DNA from: Candidatus Sulfotelmatobacter sp.
GTDB lineage: Bacteria; Vulcanimicrobiota; Vulcanimicrobiia; Vulcanimicrobiales; Vulcanimicrobiaceae
Length of the DNA stretch: 64,000 nucleotides
Assembly (NCBI GenBank): GCA_035504415.1
Contig: DATJRY010000011.1
Span: forward strand, 620,001 to 684,000
Reading direction: 5' to 3'
In this document: positions 23,721 through 32,555 of the stretch, piece after piece
Layout: each line of letters opens with the position of its first letter
Numbering within the stretch: the stretch's first letter is position 1
Program-made: the position numbers and the translations under genes
The notes under the pieces: model-generated
Databases searched by the model: none
Told to the model about the DNA's origin: nothing
Seen by the model: only the letters and a program-made list of their open reading frames with translations

Positions 23721-26700
23721 TCAGCCGGGCGGCAGCACCGGGTGGTGGTTGGGGTACGGCGGCGCCTTGAACTCCGGCACCGGGTGCTCGCGCAAGAGTT
23801 CGAGCGCCTTGGCCACCGCCGCTTCGAGCTGCGGATCGTGGCCGTCGCGCACGAGCTTGGGGTCCTGGAAGACCTCGACGTCGGGCGAGATGCCGTGGCC
23901 TTCCACCTCCCAGTGGCCGTGCAGGCCGCCGATCGCGATGCGCGGCGCGGTGACCGTGCCGCCGTCCATCAGCACCGGGTAGCCGCCGATCCCGACCAGG
24001 CCGCCCCAGGTGCGCACGCCGACCAGCGGGCCGAGACCCGCCTTGCGGAAGTACCACGGCATCGCGTCGCCGCCCGAACCCGCGAACTGGTTGATCACCA
24101 TGACCTTCGGTCCGTAGATGGCCAGCGGCGGATCGATGCTGACCTGACCGCCGCGCGGGACGGTGATCGCCATCGGCTTGCGCGAGAGCACGTCGATGAC
24201 GTAGTCCGCGACTTGGCCGCCGTGGTTGAAGCGCTCGTCGAGCACGACGCCCTGCTTGCCGACCTGCGAGAAGAAGTAGCGGTTGAAGTTGGTGAACCCG
24301 CCGTAGCCGGTATCCGGCATGTAGACGTAGGCCAGCTTTCCGCCGCTGAGCTTGTCGACGAGCTCGCGGTTGTGCTCGATCCACGCCAAGTTGCGCAGTC
24401 CCGCTTCGCTCGCGACCGGAACGACGGTGACCTCGCGCGTCCCGGTGCCGTCGGCATTCGGGCCCACGCGAATCGTCGTCTGCTTCCCGGCCGTCTCCTC
24501 GAAGTAGCTGTAGACGTCTTCGTCGGGGCGCACCTCGCGGCCGTTGACCGCGAACAGGTAATCGCCGGTGTGCACGTCGGAGCCCGGCTGCGTGAGCGGC
24601 GCGTGCAGCAGCGGGTTCCAGTTCTCACCGTCGTAGATCTTGGTGAAGCGGTAGTGCCCGTTCTCGATCGCGTAGTCCGCGCCGAGCATGCCGACGTTGA
24701 TGTGGGTGGTCAACGGCTGCGCGCCGCCGCGCACGAACATGTGCCCGACCGAGAGATAGCTCAGCATCTCCTCGAACAGGTAGGTCAGATCGTCGCGCGC
24801 GCTCACGCCGGCCAGATACGGCTCGAAGCGCCGCTGCGCGGCCGCCAGGTCGAGGCCGTGGTAGTGCGGATCGTAGAAGAACTCGCGCTCGATCCGCCAC
24901 ACCTCGTGGTACATCTGCGTCCACTCGGCACGCGGATCGACCTTCAGCTCCATCGCGCTGACCGCCAGCGGGACGCCCGGCTTGAGCGTGTCGGCGGTGC
25001 CGCCGATGTACCAGTTGCGATTGGAGAGCTGCACGAGCATCTTCGTGCCGTCGGCCGAGAACGCGGCGTTGACGACGTTCGAGGCCAGCGCCGTCACCTT
25101 CTGGGTGGCGACGTCGAAGCGCGAGACCTCGTACGTCGGCTGCTTCGGATCGACTTGGGTGAGCGGGCCGTCGATGAGGAACAGCTGCCCGGCCTTGCCG
25201 GCCGCCAGCCCGACGAAGTTGCTGTCGTCGATCGGCAGCGCGACGATGCGCTGCAAGAGCCCGGCGACGTCGATGGTGACGCGCGGCGGCCCCGCCTCGT
25301 GCTTGGCCGCGGCCGGCGCGGCGGGCGCCGGCGAGGGCGCGACCTTCTCGTCCGCCGTCTGCAGCGGAATCGGCGCCGTGCCGTCGCGCTTGAGCACGAT
25401 CGCGTAGATGCTGCTGCTGACGGGCCGCTCGTCGGCCTCCATGTCGAGACCGGCCGAGGTCAGCCCGGTGTTGGTGCTGGCGGCGAAGTACAGGTACTGG
25501 CCGCTCTTGTCGAAGACCGGGTAGCGCGCGTCGCTCATCCCGTCGGTCAAGCGGTGCGCGGTGTGCGTCTCGAGCGAGTAGGCGTCGATCGCGTGCAGCC
25601 AGTTCTTCAGGCCGATGCTGTACGCCAGCCAGCGGCTGTCGGGCGACCACGACGGGCTGAAGTCCGTCGGACCGAAGTTCTCGTACGGATCGCTGGCGAC
25701 GTGCACGGGCGCGCCGGGGTGATCGAGGTCGAGGTACCACAGGTTCAGCCGCTTGTCGGAGAACGCGATCTTGCGCGAGTCCGGCGACCAGACGGGGCTG
25801 TAGTAATACGTCGGGTGGTCGCTCAGCACGTGGCAGCTGGGCTTTTCGAGCGCGCGCTGGTCGCGCGTGCAGAGCTTGTACTCGCCCGACGCGTCGGAGA
25901 AGTACGCGACGCGGCTGCCGTCGGGCGACCAGGCCGGCTCGCGCTCCTCGGTATTCGGACTGTTCGAGAGGTCGCGCACGTCGCCGTGCTCGGCCGGCAC
26001 GGTGAAGATCTCGCCGTGCGCTTCGAACACCGCGCGCTCGCCGCTCGGCGAGATGTCGGCGTTGACGATCTGCGTGCCGACGTGCACCCAGTGCGGACGC
26101 AGCTGCGGCAGGTCGCCGCTGAGCGTGACGTGGATCGTCTGCGTACGCCCGGTCGAGGGCGTGTAGACGTGCAGCGAGTCGAATTGCGAGTAGACGATGC
26201 CGTCAGGACCGGCCGACGCGCTGATGATGTCGAAGCCGGCGCCGGGGACGACGCGGCTGACGCCGTGCGAGCGCACGTCGTAGGAGTACAATCCGGTCGG
26301 GCCGTCGCGGTCGGAGATGAAGTACACGCGGTCGCCGATCCACATCGGATCGTTGTCGTTCGAGCCGGCATTAGGCACGTGGACGACGCTCGAGTCGGCC
26401 AGGTCGGCGATCAGGACGGTCGTGTTCTGGCCGCCGCGATAGCCTTGCCAGAACGGCTCCCACTGAAAGTTCGGCACGTAGGCGAGGTGCGAGCCGTCCG
26501 GCGAGTACGAGCCGCGCTCGGCCATCGTCAGCGGCAGCTCGCTCGCGAACCCGCCGCTCACGGGGACCGTGTAGAGCTGATCGGGATCCGAATAGCTGTA
26601 CCGCGCGGAACGGAACAGCACGCGCGAACCGTCGCGCGTCCACCCGACCGCGACGTCGGCACCGGGATGGTACGTCAGCCGGCGCGGCTCGCCGCCACTG

Positions 26701-27011
26701 GCCGAGACGACGTAGACGTCGACGTTGCCGTCGTAGTTGCCGCTGAACGCGATCTGCGAGCCGTCGGGCGAGAAGATCGGACCCGATTCCAAATCCATCC
26801 CTGTCACCAGCCGGCGCGCCTCGCCGCCCGCGCGCGGGACGACCCAGATCGCGCCGCCGTACGCGAACGCGATCTGCGTCGCGCTCAGCGAGGGATCGCG
26901 CAGCAACAGCGGCGGGTCCGCGGCGCGTGCCACGGCGCCGCCGCCGACGAAGGCGCCCAACCCAACGAGCAACGCGGCGAGCGCGGACAAACGACCACCT
27001 ACGTGTTTCAT
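23721..27011 (-). CDS. Tricorn-type S41 protease with beta-propellers, exported
   Basis: 1096 residues, the full tricorn architecture. A clear signal peptide (about 1-30, ending ARA-AD), a six-bladed propeller and a seven-bladed propeller with TolB/WD-like repeats (SPDGSQIAFS, SPDGSRVAYFS, SPDSRKIAFSD and others; about 35-590), a helical C1 domain, a PDZ domain (about 790-870), and the C2 serine-protease domain. Catalytic His757 is in SVGHMF and nucleophile Ser979 in AGSGGDAMPW. Tricorn degrades oligopeptides left by other proteases. Archaeal tricorn is cytosolic; this one should be periplasmic. The two M16 genes upstream form a proteolysis block with it. Confidence 0.93.
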   Translation of the reverse strand: MKHVGGRLSALAALLVGLGAFVGGGAVARAADPPLLLRDPSLSATQIAFAYGGAIWVVPRAGGEARRLVTGMDLESGPIFSPDGSQIAFSGNYDGNVDVYVVSASGGEPRRLTYHPGADVAVGWTRDGSRVLFRSARYSYSDPDQLYTVPVSGGFASELPLTMAERGSYSPDGSHLAYVPNFQWEPFWQGYRGGQNTTVLIADLADSSVVHVPNAGSNDNDPMWIGDRVYFISDRDGPTGLYSYDVRSHGVSRVVPGAGFDIISASAGPDGIVYSQFDSLHVYTPSTGRTQTIHVTLSGDLPQLRPHWVHVGTQIVNADISPSGERAVFEAHGEIFTVPAEHGDVRDLSNSPNTEEREPAWSPDGSRVAYFSDASGEYKLCTRDQRALEKPSCHVLSDHPTYYYSPVWSPDSRKIAFSDKRLNLWYLDLDHPGAPVHVASDPYENFGPTDFSPSWSPDSRWLAYSIGLKNWLHAIDAYSLETHTAHRLTDGMSDARYPVFDKSGQYLYFAASTNTGLTSAGLDMEADERPVSSSIYAIVLKRDGTAPIPLQTADEKVAPSPAPAAPAAAKHEAGPPRVTIDVAGLLQRIVALPIDDSNFVGLAAGKAGQLFLIDGPLTQVDPKQPTYEVSRFDVATQKVTALASNVVNAAFSADGTKMLVQLSNRNWYIGGTADTLKPGVPLAVSAMELKVDPRAEWTQMYHEVWRIEREFFYDPHYHGLDLAAAQRRFEPYLAGVSARDDLTYLFEEMLSYLSVGHMFVRGGAQPLTTHINVGMLGADYAIENGHYRFTKIYDGENWNPLLHAPLTQPGSDVHTGDYLFAVNGREVRPDEDVYSYFEETAGKQTTIRVGPNADGTGTREVTVVPVASEAGLRNLAWIEHNRELVDKLSGGKLAYVYMPDTGYGGFTNFNRYFFSQVGKQGVVLDERFNHGGQVADYVIDVLSRKPMAITVPRGGQVSIDPPLAIYGPKVMVINQFAGSGGDAMPWYFRKAGLGPLVGVRTWGGLVGIGGYPVLMDGGTVTAPRIAIGGLHGHWEVEGHGISPDVEVFQDPKLVRDGHDPQLEAAVAKALELLREHPVPEFKAPPYPNHHPVLPPG

Positions 27012-27052
27012 AGGAGGCAGTTCTTACGCGACGAGGGGCCGCTCCCTCTCGG

Positions 27053-28438
27053 TCAGGCGCCGAGTGTCGGCGAGCCCAGATCCAGTTCGGGGAACGGGAT
27101 GACGCGCACCGGGCCGAACGCCGGGTCGAGCTCGCCGACGAACTTGTCGGCGTCGCCGACCAGGACGATCAGCTCGTCGTCGACCAGCCGGCGCCGGGCG
27201 AACGCGCGGACCGCGGCGGCGTCGACCGCCTCGACGTTGCGCGCGAAGACCTGCAGCTCTTCGACCGGCACTTCGTAGAGCACGTGCTCGGCCAGCGCGC
27301 TGGTCACGCCGTCGACGGTCTCGACCGAGCGGAAGAACCCGCCGGTGACGGTCGCCTTGCGGCTCAGCAGATCCTCGTCGCTCGCGGGCGCGTCGACCAG
27401 CGAGCGGATCGCGGCCAACATCACGCCGGTCGCCTCGGCCGCCCGCGTGTGATCGACCAGCGTCATCGCGCTGAACAGTCCCGGCATCCGGCGCGCGCCG
27501 AGCGACGCGCCGGCCCCGTACGAGAGCCCGCGCTTGACCCGGATCTCTTGATTGAGCCGGCCGCTGTAGCCGGAGAGGACCGACGTCGCGACGACGCCGG
27601 CGTCGTACTCGTCGGATGCGCGCGCGATCGCGATGCGGCCGGTGACGATCGCGGTGCGCCCCGCGTCGGGCTTGTCGACGACGACGACCTGCGCGCGCGG
27701 CGGCGGAATGGTGCTCCCGGGCATCGATTCGAGCGGCACGTCCGGCGCGCGCCAATCGCCCAGCTCGCGCTCGGCCAGCGCGAACGCGTCGTCGACGCGC
27801 AGGTCGCCGCCCAAGATCAGGATCGCGCCGTCGGGACGGTAGGCGCGCTGATGGAACCACACGACCCGTTCGCGTTCGAGCGCCGCCAGCGTCGCCGCCG
27901 TCCCCGCCACCGGGTGACCGTAGGGCGCGCCGCCGTACGCGACGCGCTGCGCGACCAGCCGCGCCAGGGCGCTGGGGTTGGCGTAGGTCAGCGTCAGATC
28001 GGAGATCGACTTGGTGCGCACGCGATCGACCTCGCGCTGCGCGAAGGCCGGCCGGCGCACGATCTCGTCGAGCAGCGCGAAGGCCTGCGGAAACGCCGGC
28101 GTCGTCGCGCTGGCGCTGGCCAGCGACGCATCGTATCCCGACGAGGCTTCGACCCGCGCGCCCAACGCGTCGGCCGCCGCCGCCACCTCGGTCGCGTCGT
28201 GCGCGGTCGTCCCTTGCGTGAGCAGCGCGGCCGTCAGCGCCGCCAATCCCGCTTCGTGCTCGTGCTCGGTGGCCGCGCCGCCGCCGCGCACGACGAGCTG
28301 CGCCGCGATCAGTGGCAGATTGCGCTGCTCGAACGCGACGACGCGCAAGCCGTTGTCGAGCACGCGCTCGACGGCGCTGGGCATCGTGCCCTCGCGCGGC
28401 GGCCCGGCGGAGGGCATCGTCGAACGTGCTTCGCTCAC
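27053..28438 (-). CDS. M16 peptidase-like subunit lacking the zinc motif
   Basis: 461 residues, two M16 halves. Where HxxEH should stand the sequence is GLAALTAALLTQGT, so it cannot bind zinc there. The C-terminal half keeps RGLSYGAGASLGAR, the substrate-orienting Arg/Tyr region. Such inactive partners pair with an active M16 subunit, as in mitochondrial processing peptidase alpha/beta and the Sphingomonas two-chain M16. The GTG at 28438 overlaps the stop of the active subunit (GTGA), so both are made together. ATGs at codons 8 and 18 are alternatives. Confidence 0.88.
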   Translation of the reverse strand: MSEARSTMPSAGPPREGTMPSAVERVLDNGLRVVAFEQRNLPLIAAQLVVRGGGAATEHEHEAGLAALTAALLTQGTTAHDATEVAAAADALGARVEASSGYDASLASASATTPAFPQAFALLDEIVRRPAFAQREVDRVRTKSISDLTLTYANPSALARLVAQRVAYGGAPYGHPVAGTAATLAALERERVVWFHQRAYRPDGAILILGGDLRVDDAFALAERELGDWRAPDVPLESMPGSTIPPPRAQVVVVDKPDAGRTAIVTGRIAIARASDEYDAGVVATSVLSGYSGRLNQEIRVKRGLSYGAGASLGARRMPGLFSAMTLVDHTRAAEATGVMLAAIRSLVDAPASDEDLLSRKATVTGGFFRSVETVDGVTSALAEHVLYEVPVEELQVFARNVEAVDAAAVRAFARRRLVDDELIVLVGDADKFVGELDPAFGPVRVIPFPELDLGSPTLGA

Positions 28439-29742
28439 GCCGGCAGATACTCGATGATGGTGCGGTTTTCCGGGCGCAGATACGTGCGCGCCACGCGCAG
28501 CACGTCGTCCGGGCTCACCGCGAGATAGCGTTCGAGATCGTGGTTGACCAGCGCCGGATCGCCGCGCTCGAGCGTCGCGCGAATCAGCGCCAACGCGACG
28601 CCGCTGTTCGTCTGTCGCTGCCGCACCAGCGAGCTCGCGATCTGCGTCCCGACGCGCGCCAGCTCGTCGGCGTCCGGCGGCTCTTCGCGCACGCGGTCGA
28701 GCTCGGCGCCCAGCGCCGCCCGCGCGTCGTCCAACGCGACGCCGCGCGCGCAGGTCACCCGCACGCCGAACAGTCCCGGCTGTTGGCGCAGGTCGGCGCC
28801 GGCGTACGCGCTGGTCGCCAGCGAGCGGCGATAGATCAGCGACTGATACAGGCGCGAGGAACGGCCGGCGGAGAGCACGGCTTCGAGCACGTCGAGCGCG
28901 GCGGCGTCGGGATGCGCGGCCGCGGGGATGTGATACGCTTCTTCGACCGCCGGCAGCGGCACGTTGGGCGCGCGATAAGTGTAGACGCGTTCCGCCGTCT
29001 GCACCGGCTCGACGACCTGCACGCGCGGGATCGGCGTGCTGGGCGCGGTGATCGGGCCGAACCAGCGCTCGATCCAGCCCCACGTCTCCTCGACGTCGAG
29101 ATCGCCGGCGACGACCAGCACCGCGTTGTCGGGCCGGTAGTAGGTGGCGTGAAAAGCGACGACGTCGGCCAGCGCGGCCGCGTTGAGCTCCTCGGGGCTG
29201 CCGATCACGCCGCGCCGGTACGGGTGGACGGTGTACGCTTCGCGGTTGACCAGCTCGTCGAGCATCCCGTACGGCTCGGCCAGGATGCGCTGATCGTACT
29301 CGCCGATCACGACGTCGCGTTCGGTCGCGAAGTTGTCCGCGTTGACGTTCAGCGAGCCCAGCCGGTCGGCTTCGGCCCACAGCAGCCGCTCGAGGTGGTT
29401 CGAGGGCACCACTTCGTAGTAGTTGGTGATGTCCTCGGTGGTGAAGGCGTTGTTGTAGCCGCCCACGTCCTCGGTCAGCCGGTCGATCGTCTCGGGCGCG
29501 GTGTCCGAGGTCCCCTTGAACATCAGGTGCTCGAAGAGGTGCGCGAAGCCCGAGCGGCCCGGCGGGTCGTCCTTGCCGCCGACCCGGTAGGCGACGTTGA
29601 TCGCGACGGCGGGGACGCGGCGGTCGGGGACCAGGATGGCCCGCAACCCGTTGGGGAGGGTCCGGTCGGCGAAGCGCAGCGGAGCGACGGCGATCGACGC
29701 CGCGGAGATCGTGGGGAGAGCGGTCACGGGTAGGAGCATCAT
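28435..29742 (-). CDS. M16 family zinc metallopeptidase, active subunit
   Basis: 435 residues. Zinc-binding motif HLFEH (His68, Glu71, His72) followed by the third ligand Glu in the region around 140-150 (ERDVVIGE). The N-terminus MMLLPVTALPTISAASIAVA may be an export signal, which would place it with the exported tricorn protease; this is uncertain. The enzyme cleaves peptides of moderate length inside a clam-shell chamber, with its inactive partner gene directly downstream. Start at the ATG-ATG pair at 29742. Confidence 0.9.
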   Translation of the reverse strand: MMLLPVTALPTISAASIAVAPLRFADRTLPNGLRAILVPDRRVPAVAINVAYRVGGKDDPPGRSGFAHLFEHLMFKGTSDTAPETIDRLTEDVGGYNNAFTTEDITNYYEVVPSNHLERLLWAEADRLGSLNVNADNFATERDVVIGEYDQRILAEPYGMLDELVNREAYTVHPYRRGVIGSPEELNAAALADVVAFHATYYRPDNAVLVVAGDLDVEETWGWIERWFGPITAPSTPIPRVQVVEPVQTAERVYTYRAPNVPLPAVEEAYHIPAAAHPDAAALDVLEAVLSAGRSSRLYQSLIYRRSLATSAYAGADLRQQPGLFGVRVTCARGVALDDARAALGAELDRVREEPPDADELARVGTQIASSLVRQRQTNSGVALALIRATLERGDPALVNHDLERYLAVSPDDVLRVARTYLRPENRTIIEYLPA

Positions 29743-29786
29743 CCGCACACCGGACCCGAGTCCCTTCCTGGGCGAAGAAGGAAGCC

Positions 29787-30206
29787 ATGCGCTCCGTCTC
29801 CCGGATGGTGCTGACCATCCTGGCCACCTGGCAGGGGCTGGCCGCGATCCAGAACCTGGCCGACGTGCTGGTCGAAGCGGACCTCGCGCCGCAGCTGCGT
29901 CCGGTGGCCTCCAAGAACTACCCGATGATCGCGGACCTGTTGGCCCCGCTGCACCCGCCCCGCGAGCTGGTGCTGGGGCTGCTGACCGGCTGCGCCGCCG
30001 TGGAAACGCTGGCGGCCGTGGCGCTGGCGCGCGGGGCGAGCGGCGATCGCGAGCGAGCCGAGAACGGCTTCGCCCTCTCGCTGGGGCTGTTCGGCGCCTT
30101 CTTCCTGATCGACGACGCCTTCGACGCCTACGAGATGGGCGCCAAGCACCGCGACGCCTTCGTGCTCTTCTTGGCCGCCGCCGTCGCGGTCCGGCTGGAG
30201 GCTTGA
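29787..30206 (+). CDS. Small hypothetical membrane protein
   Basis: 139 residues with about four hydrophobic helices: 5-25, 58-80, 92-112 and 122-138. A conserved-looking acidic pair, DDAFDAYE, lies between the last two. No family recognised. The ATG at 29787 has GAAGGAAG nearby upstream (29780s). It ends just before the LexA box of imuA and is divergent from the M16 operon. Confidence 0.65.
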   Translation: MRSVSRMVLTILATWQGLAAIQNLADVLVEADLAPQLRPVASKNYPMIADLLAPLHPPRELVLGLLTGCAAVETLAAVALARGASGDRERAENGFALSLGLFGAFFLIDDAFDAYEMGAKHRDAFVLFLAAAVAVRLEA

Positions 30207-30231
30207 AATCGAACATATGTTCGATTATCAT
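30203..30231 (+). promoter_or_regulatory. SOS promoter of imuA with LexA box between -35 and -10
   Basis: -35 TTGAAA (30203-30208), exactly 17 bases, -10 TATCAT (30226-30231). The LexA box CGAACATATGTTCG (30210-30223) fills the spacer and is the core of a perfect 20-bp palindrome (30207-30226). It matches the Gram-positive-type SOS box. The predicted transcript start (about 30238) is almost on the ATG at 30240, so the mRNA should be leaderless or nearly so. Confidence 0.88.
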
Positions 30232-30239
30232 GAGCCCCC

Positions 30240-30998
30240 ATGCCCGTCGACCCCGCCTTCGCGGCGTTGCGTGAGCGTTTCGACCATCGTCATCGCGAGA
30301 CGACGGCCGCCGCGCTTGCTCGCGGCGACGACGAAGTCGTGCAGACGGGCTGGGCCCCTCTGGATCGGGTGCTGGGGGGTGGCTTCCCACGCGGGACGAT
30401 CGGAACGCTCGAAGGCGCACCGAGCTCCGGTCGCAGCGCCCTGGCGGCGCGGCTACTAGCGGCCGCGACCCGCCGGGGCCTGGGCGCCCTGATCGGAATC
30501 GAGCTGTTCCCGCCGGCCTTGGTCGCCGCCGGGGTCCAGCTCGAACGCCTGCTGCTGGTCGAAGCGCCGACCCCGCTCGAAGCGGCCCGCGCCGCCGACG
30601 TCGTCGTGCGCTCGGGGGCGTTCAGCGTCGTCGTGCTGCCGGCGCTGCCCAGCGGCCGCGGCACCGGCGCGGCCACCTGGACGCGGCTGGCCAGCCTCGC
30701 GCACCGGGCCAACGCGCTGCTGGTCGCGCTCGGCGACGAAGCGTCCGCGGAGCTGTGCGCGTTCGCCGCCGTGCGCGTCGCGACGACGATCGAACGCGTG
30801 CGCTGGAACGGCCCCGCCGGCCATTGCGGCGAGCTGGCCGGCTACGACGTGCGCGCGACGGTCCGCAAACACAAACGCGCCGCCCCGACGGGCGACGCGC
30901 TGGTGCGCTGCGATCTGTTCGAGTCCCGCCCGACGTTCGTCGACCTGCGCGACCGCGAGATCGAAGCCTGGCCCTCCGAGCTGTACGCGGTGCGTTGA
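30240..30998 (+). CDS. imuA: ImuA-like RecA-fold protein of the mutasome
   Basis: 252 residues. RecA/SulA-like fold typical of ImuA: GWAPLDRVLGGGFPRGTIGTLEG leads to a phosphate-loop relic GAPSSGRS (59-66) in which the Walker Lys is Arg65, followed by strands LGALIGIE, LLLVEAP, SVVVLPAL. In the ImuA-ImuB-DnaE2 pathway it helps error-prone bypass of DNA damage. Identity rests on the fold pattern, the LexA box directly in front, and imuB and dnaE2 carrying the same box elsewhere in the window. imuB is not the next gene here, which is unusual. Start ATG 30240 is leaderless. Confidence 0.85.
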   Translation: MPVDPAFAALRERFDHRHRETTAAALARGDDEVVQTGWAPLDRVLGGGFPRGTIGTLEGAPSSGRSALAARLLAAATRRGLGALIGIELFPPALVAAGVQLERLLLVEAPTPLEAARAADVVVRSGAFSVVVLPALPSGRGTGAATWTRLASLAHRANALLVALGDEASAELCAFAAVRVATTIERVRWNGPAGHCGELAGYDVRATVRKHKRAAPTGDALVRCDLFESRPTFVDLRDREIEAWPSELYAVR

Positions 30999-31000
30999 AC

Positions 31001-32545
31001 TTAGGTCAAGACCGCGCGCCGTGCCTTCGACTCGCTCGGCGCAACGGTCGGTTGTCCGGAAGCAGGAACAGCGCGCTCGCGTCCCCAGGCACGAATGGCA
31101 GCGATACGCTCTGGGCTCGTTTTGCTCAAGGGGACCAGGTTCGTGAAGCTTCGTCGCCACGACTCAGGGGTCACAGCCGACTCGCCTTTGAGGATGGCGT
31201 CCTTCCCGACTTCCTTCACTGCTGACTCCAAGTCGGCGCCCGCAAACCCATCGGACAGCGCGATGAGTTCTTGCAAAATCGCTTGCTCTACGTCACGCTT
31301 GAGATACTTACGCGCATACAGCGTGATGATTTCGGCGCGTTCCGACTCGGTGGGAAGATCGACGAAGAAAAGCTCATCGAAGCGACCACGACGCAGTAAC
31401 TCCGGCGGTAGGCCGGATACGTCGTTGGCGGTCGCGACAACGAATACGCGCGCCGACGACTCTTGCAGCCAAAAGAGGAATTGGCCGATCACGCGTGTCG
31501 ACGTGCCGCCGTCACTGCCGCCGGCGAGCCCTTTTTCGATCTCGTCGATCCAAAGCACGCACGGTGCGACGTGATCTGCCGTCGCGAGAGCTTCCTTGAG
31601 GCGGCTTTCCGACTGGCCGAGATACATGCCATGGATCGTCGCAAAGTCCAAGCGATATAGAGGGAGGTTCCACTGGGCCGCAATCGCCTTCGCTGAGAGT
31701 GATTTGCCACAGCCTGGGACGCCGACTAGCAAGACGCCGCGGGGCGGCCTCATCCCACGTTCTCGCAGTTCGGGCGCCGTCAGCAGCGGACGTTCGCGAT
31801 CGAGCCAGGCGCGCAAGCCGCCAAGTCCTCCGACCGATAGATCCCGATCGCGCACCGGAATCTTCTCGATCCCACTAATGTCGGAGAAAATTCTATCCTT
31901 GGCGTGGGCGATCTCGATCAGATCGCTCTTGAGAACCGAACCCTTGGCGAGCAGCGTAGCGATGACGTTTTCGGCTTCAATAGCGGTAATCCCGACAAGC
32001 ATCGAAGCAGCTGTTCGTACGTCCGACTGGTCCCATTCGATCGGCATCTGCCCACGATAGCTGTCGACCTGTTCTTTCAGCAGTAGGACGAGCTCGTCTT
32101 CAGTTGGCGGATCCAGGACGATCGTCATTCCCATGCGCTGCAACGGCGCCCAAGTCGGCTTCGCGGTGATGACCACAACCGATCCGCCGCGGTCGGTCGC
32201 CAGCGTGACAAGATCGATGAACTGCCTGGTAAGCGGTCCATCGTCCTCGATATCCGAGCCGTCGGTAAGGACGAATGTGAGGTTTTGCCGCTGAAGCATC
32301 GACTGGCTTGCATACTCGAGCACGCCGCCAATCGATCGTTCCTCACTCACCTTCTGGTTCGTCGTCACGTCACGCACGCCCGCGGAAAGTGAGTGCACCA
32401 ACACAGGCACGCCGCCGAGCTCGGGCGCCAGCGCGCGAAGGATGTCGACCGCGCGACGGCGTTCGTGCGTTCGAAGCGAAACGAACGGAATTCGCGCCTT
32501 CAAATAGCGCAGCAGGGTTTCTTTTGTCGCGGCAGCGTCTGACAA
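31001..32545 (-). CDS. Ycf46-like AAA+ ATPase
   Basis: 514 residues from a TTG start at 32545, chosen because GAGG lies 8 bases before it and overlaps the stop of the upstream gene. The N-terminal half (about 10-220) is the degenerate ATPase-like domain of Ycf46 proteins; the C-terminal half is a classical AAA+ module: Walker A GVPGCGKS (275-282), Walker B LWIDE (Asp334, Glu335), sensor-1 Asn374, arginine finger region RRGRFD (385-390), and a lid helix bundle with GFAGADLESAV. It is the motor of the low-GC five-gene cluster. Ycf46 proteins remodel unknown clients, often membrane-linked. Convergent with imuA (two bases between the stops). Confidence 0.88.
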   Translation of the reverse strand: MSDAAATKETLLRYLKARIPFVSLRTHERRRAVDILRALAPELGGVPVLVHSLSAGVRDVTTNQKVSEERSIGGVLEYASQSMLQRQNLTFVLTDGSDIEDDGPLTRQFIDLVTLATDRGGSVVVITAKPTWAPLQRMGMTIVLDPPTEDELVLLLKEQVDSYRGQMPIEWDQSDVRTAASMLVGITAIEAENVIATLLAKGSVLKSDLIEIAHAKDRIFSDISGIEKIPVRDRDLSVGGLGGLRAWLDRERPLLTAPELRERGMRPPRGVLLVGVPGCGKSLSAKAIAAQWNLPLYRLDFATIHGMYLGQSESRLKEALATADHVAPCVLWIDEIEKGLAGGSDGGTSTRVIGQFLFWLQESSARVFVVATANDVSGLPPELLRRGRFDELFFVDLPTESERAEIITLYARKYLKRDVEQAILQELIALSDGFAGADLESAVKEVGKDAILKGESAVTPESWRRSFTNLVPLSKTSPERIAAIRAWGRERAVPASGQPTVAPSESKARRAVLT

Positions 32546-32555
32546 GCCGAAGTCC

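Noticed and set aside
23742-27278. 1178-residue plus-strand open frame opposite the tricorn gene
   Set aside because: Complement shadow; composition (Arg, Val, Asp, Gly repeats) and lack of motifs against a full tricorn protein on the other strand.
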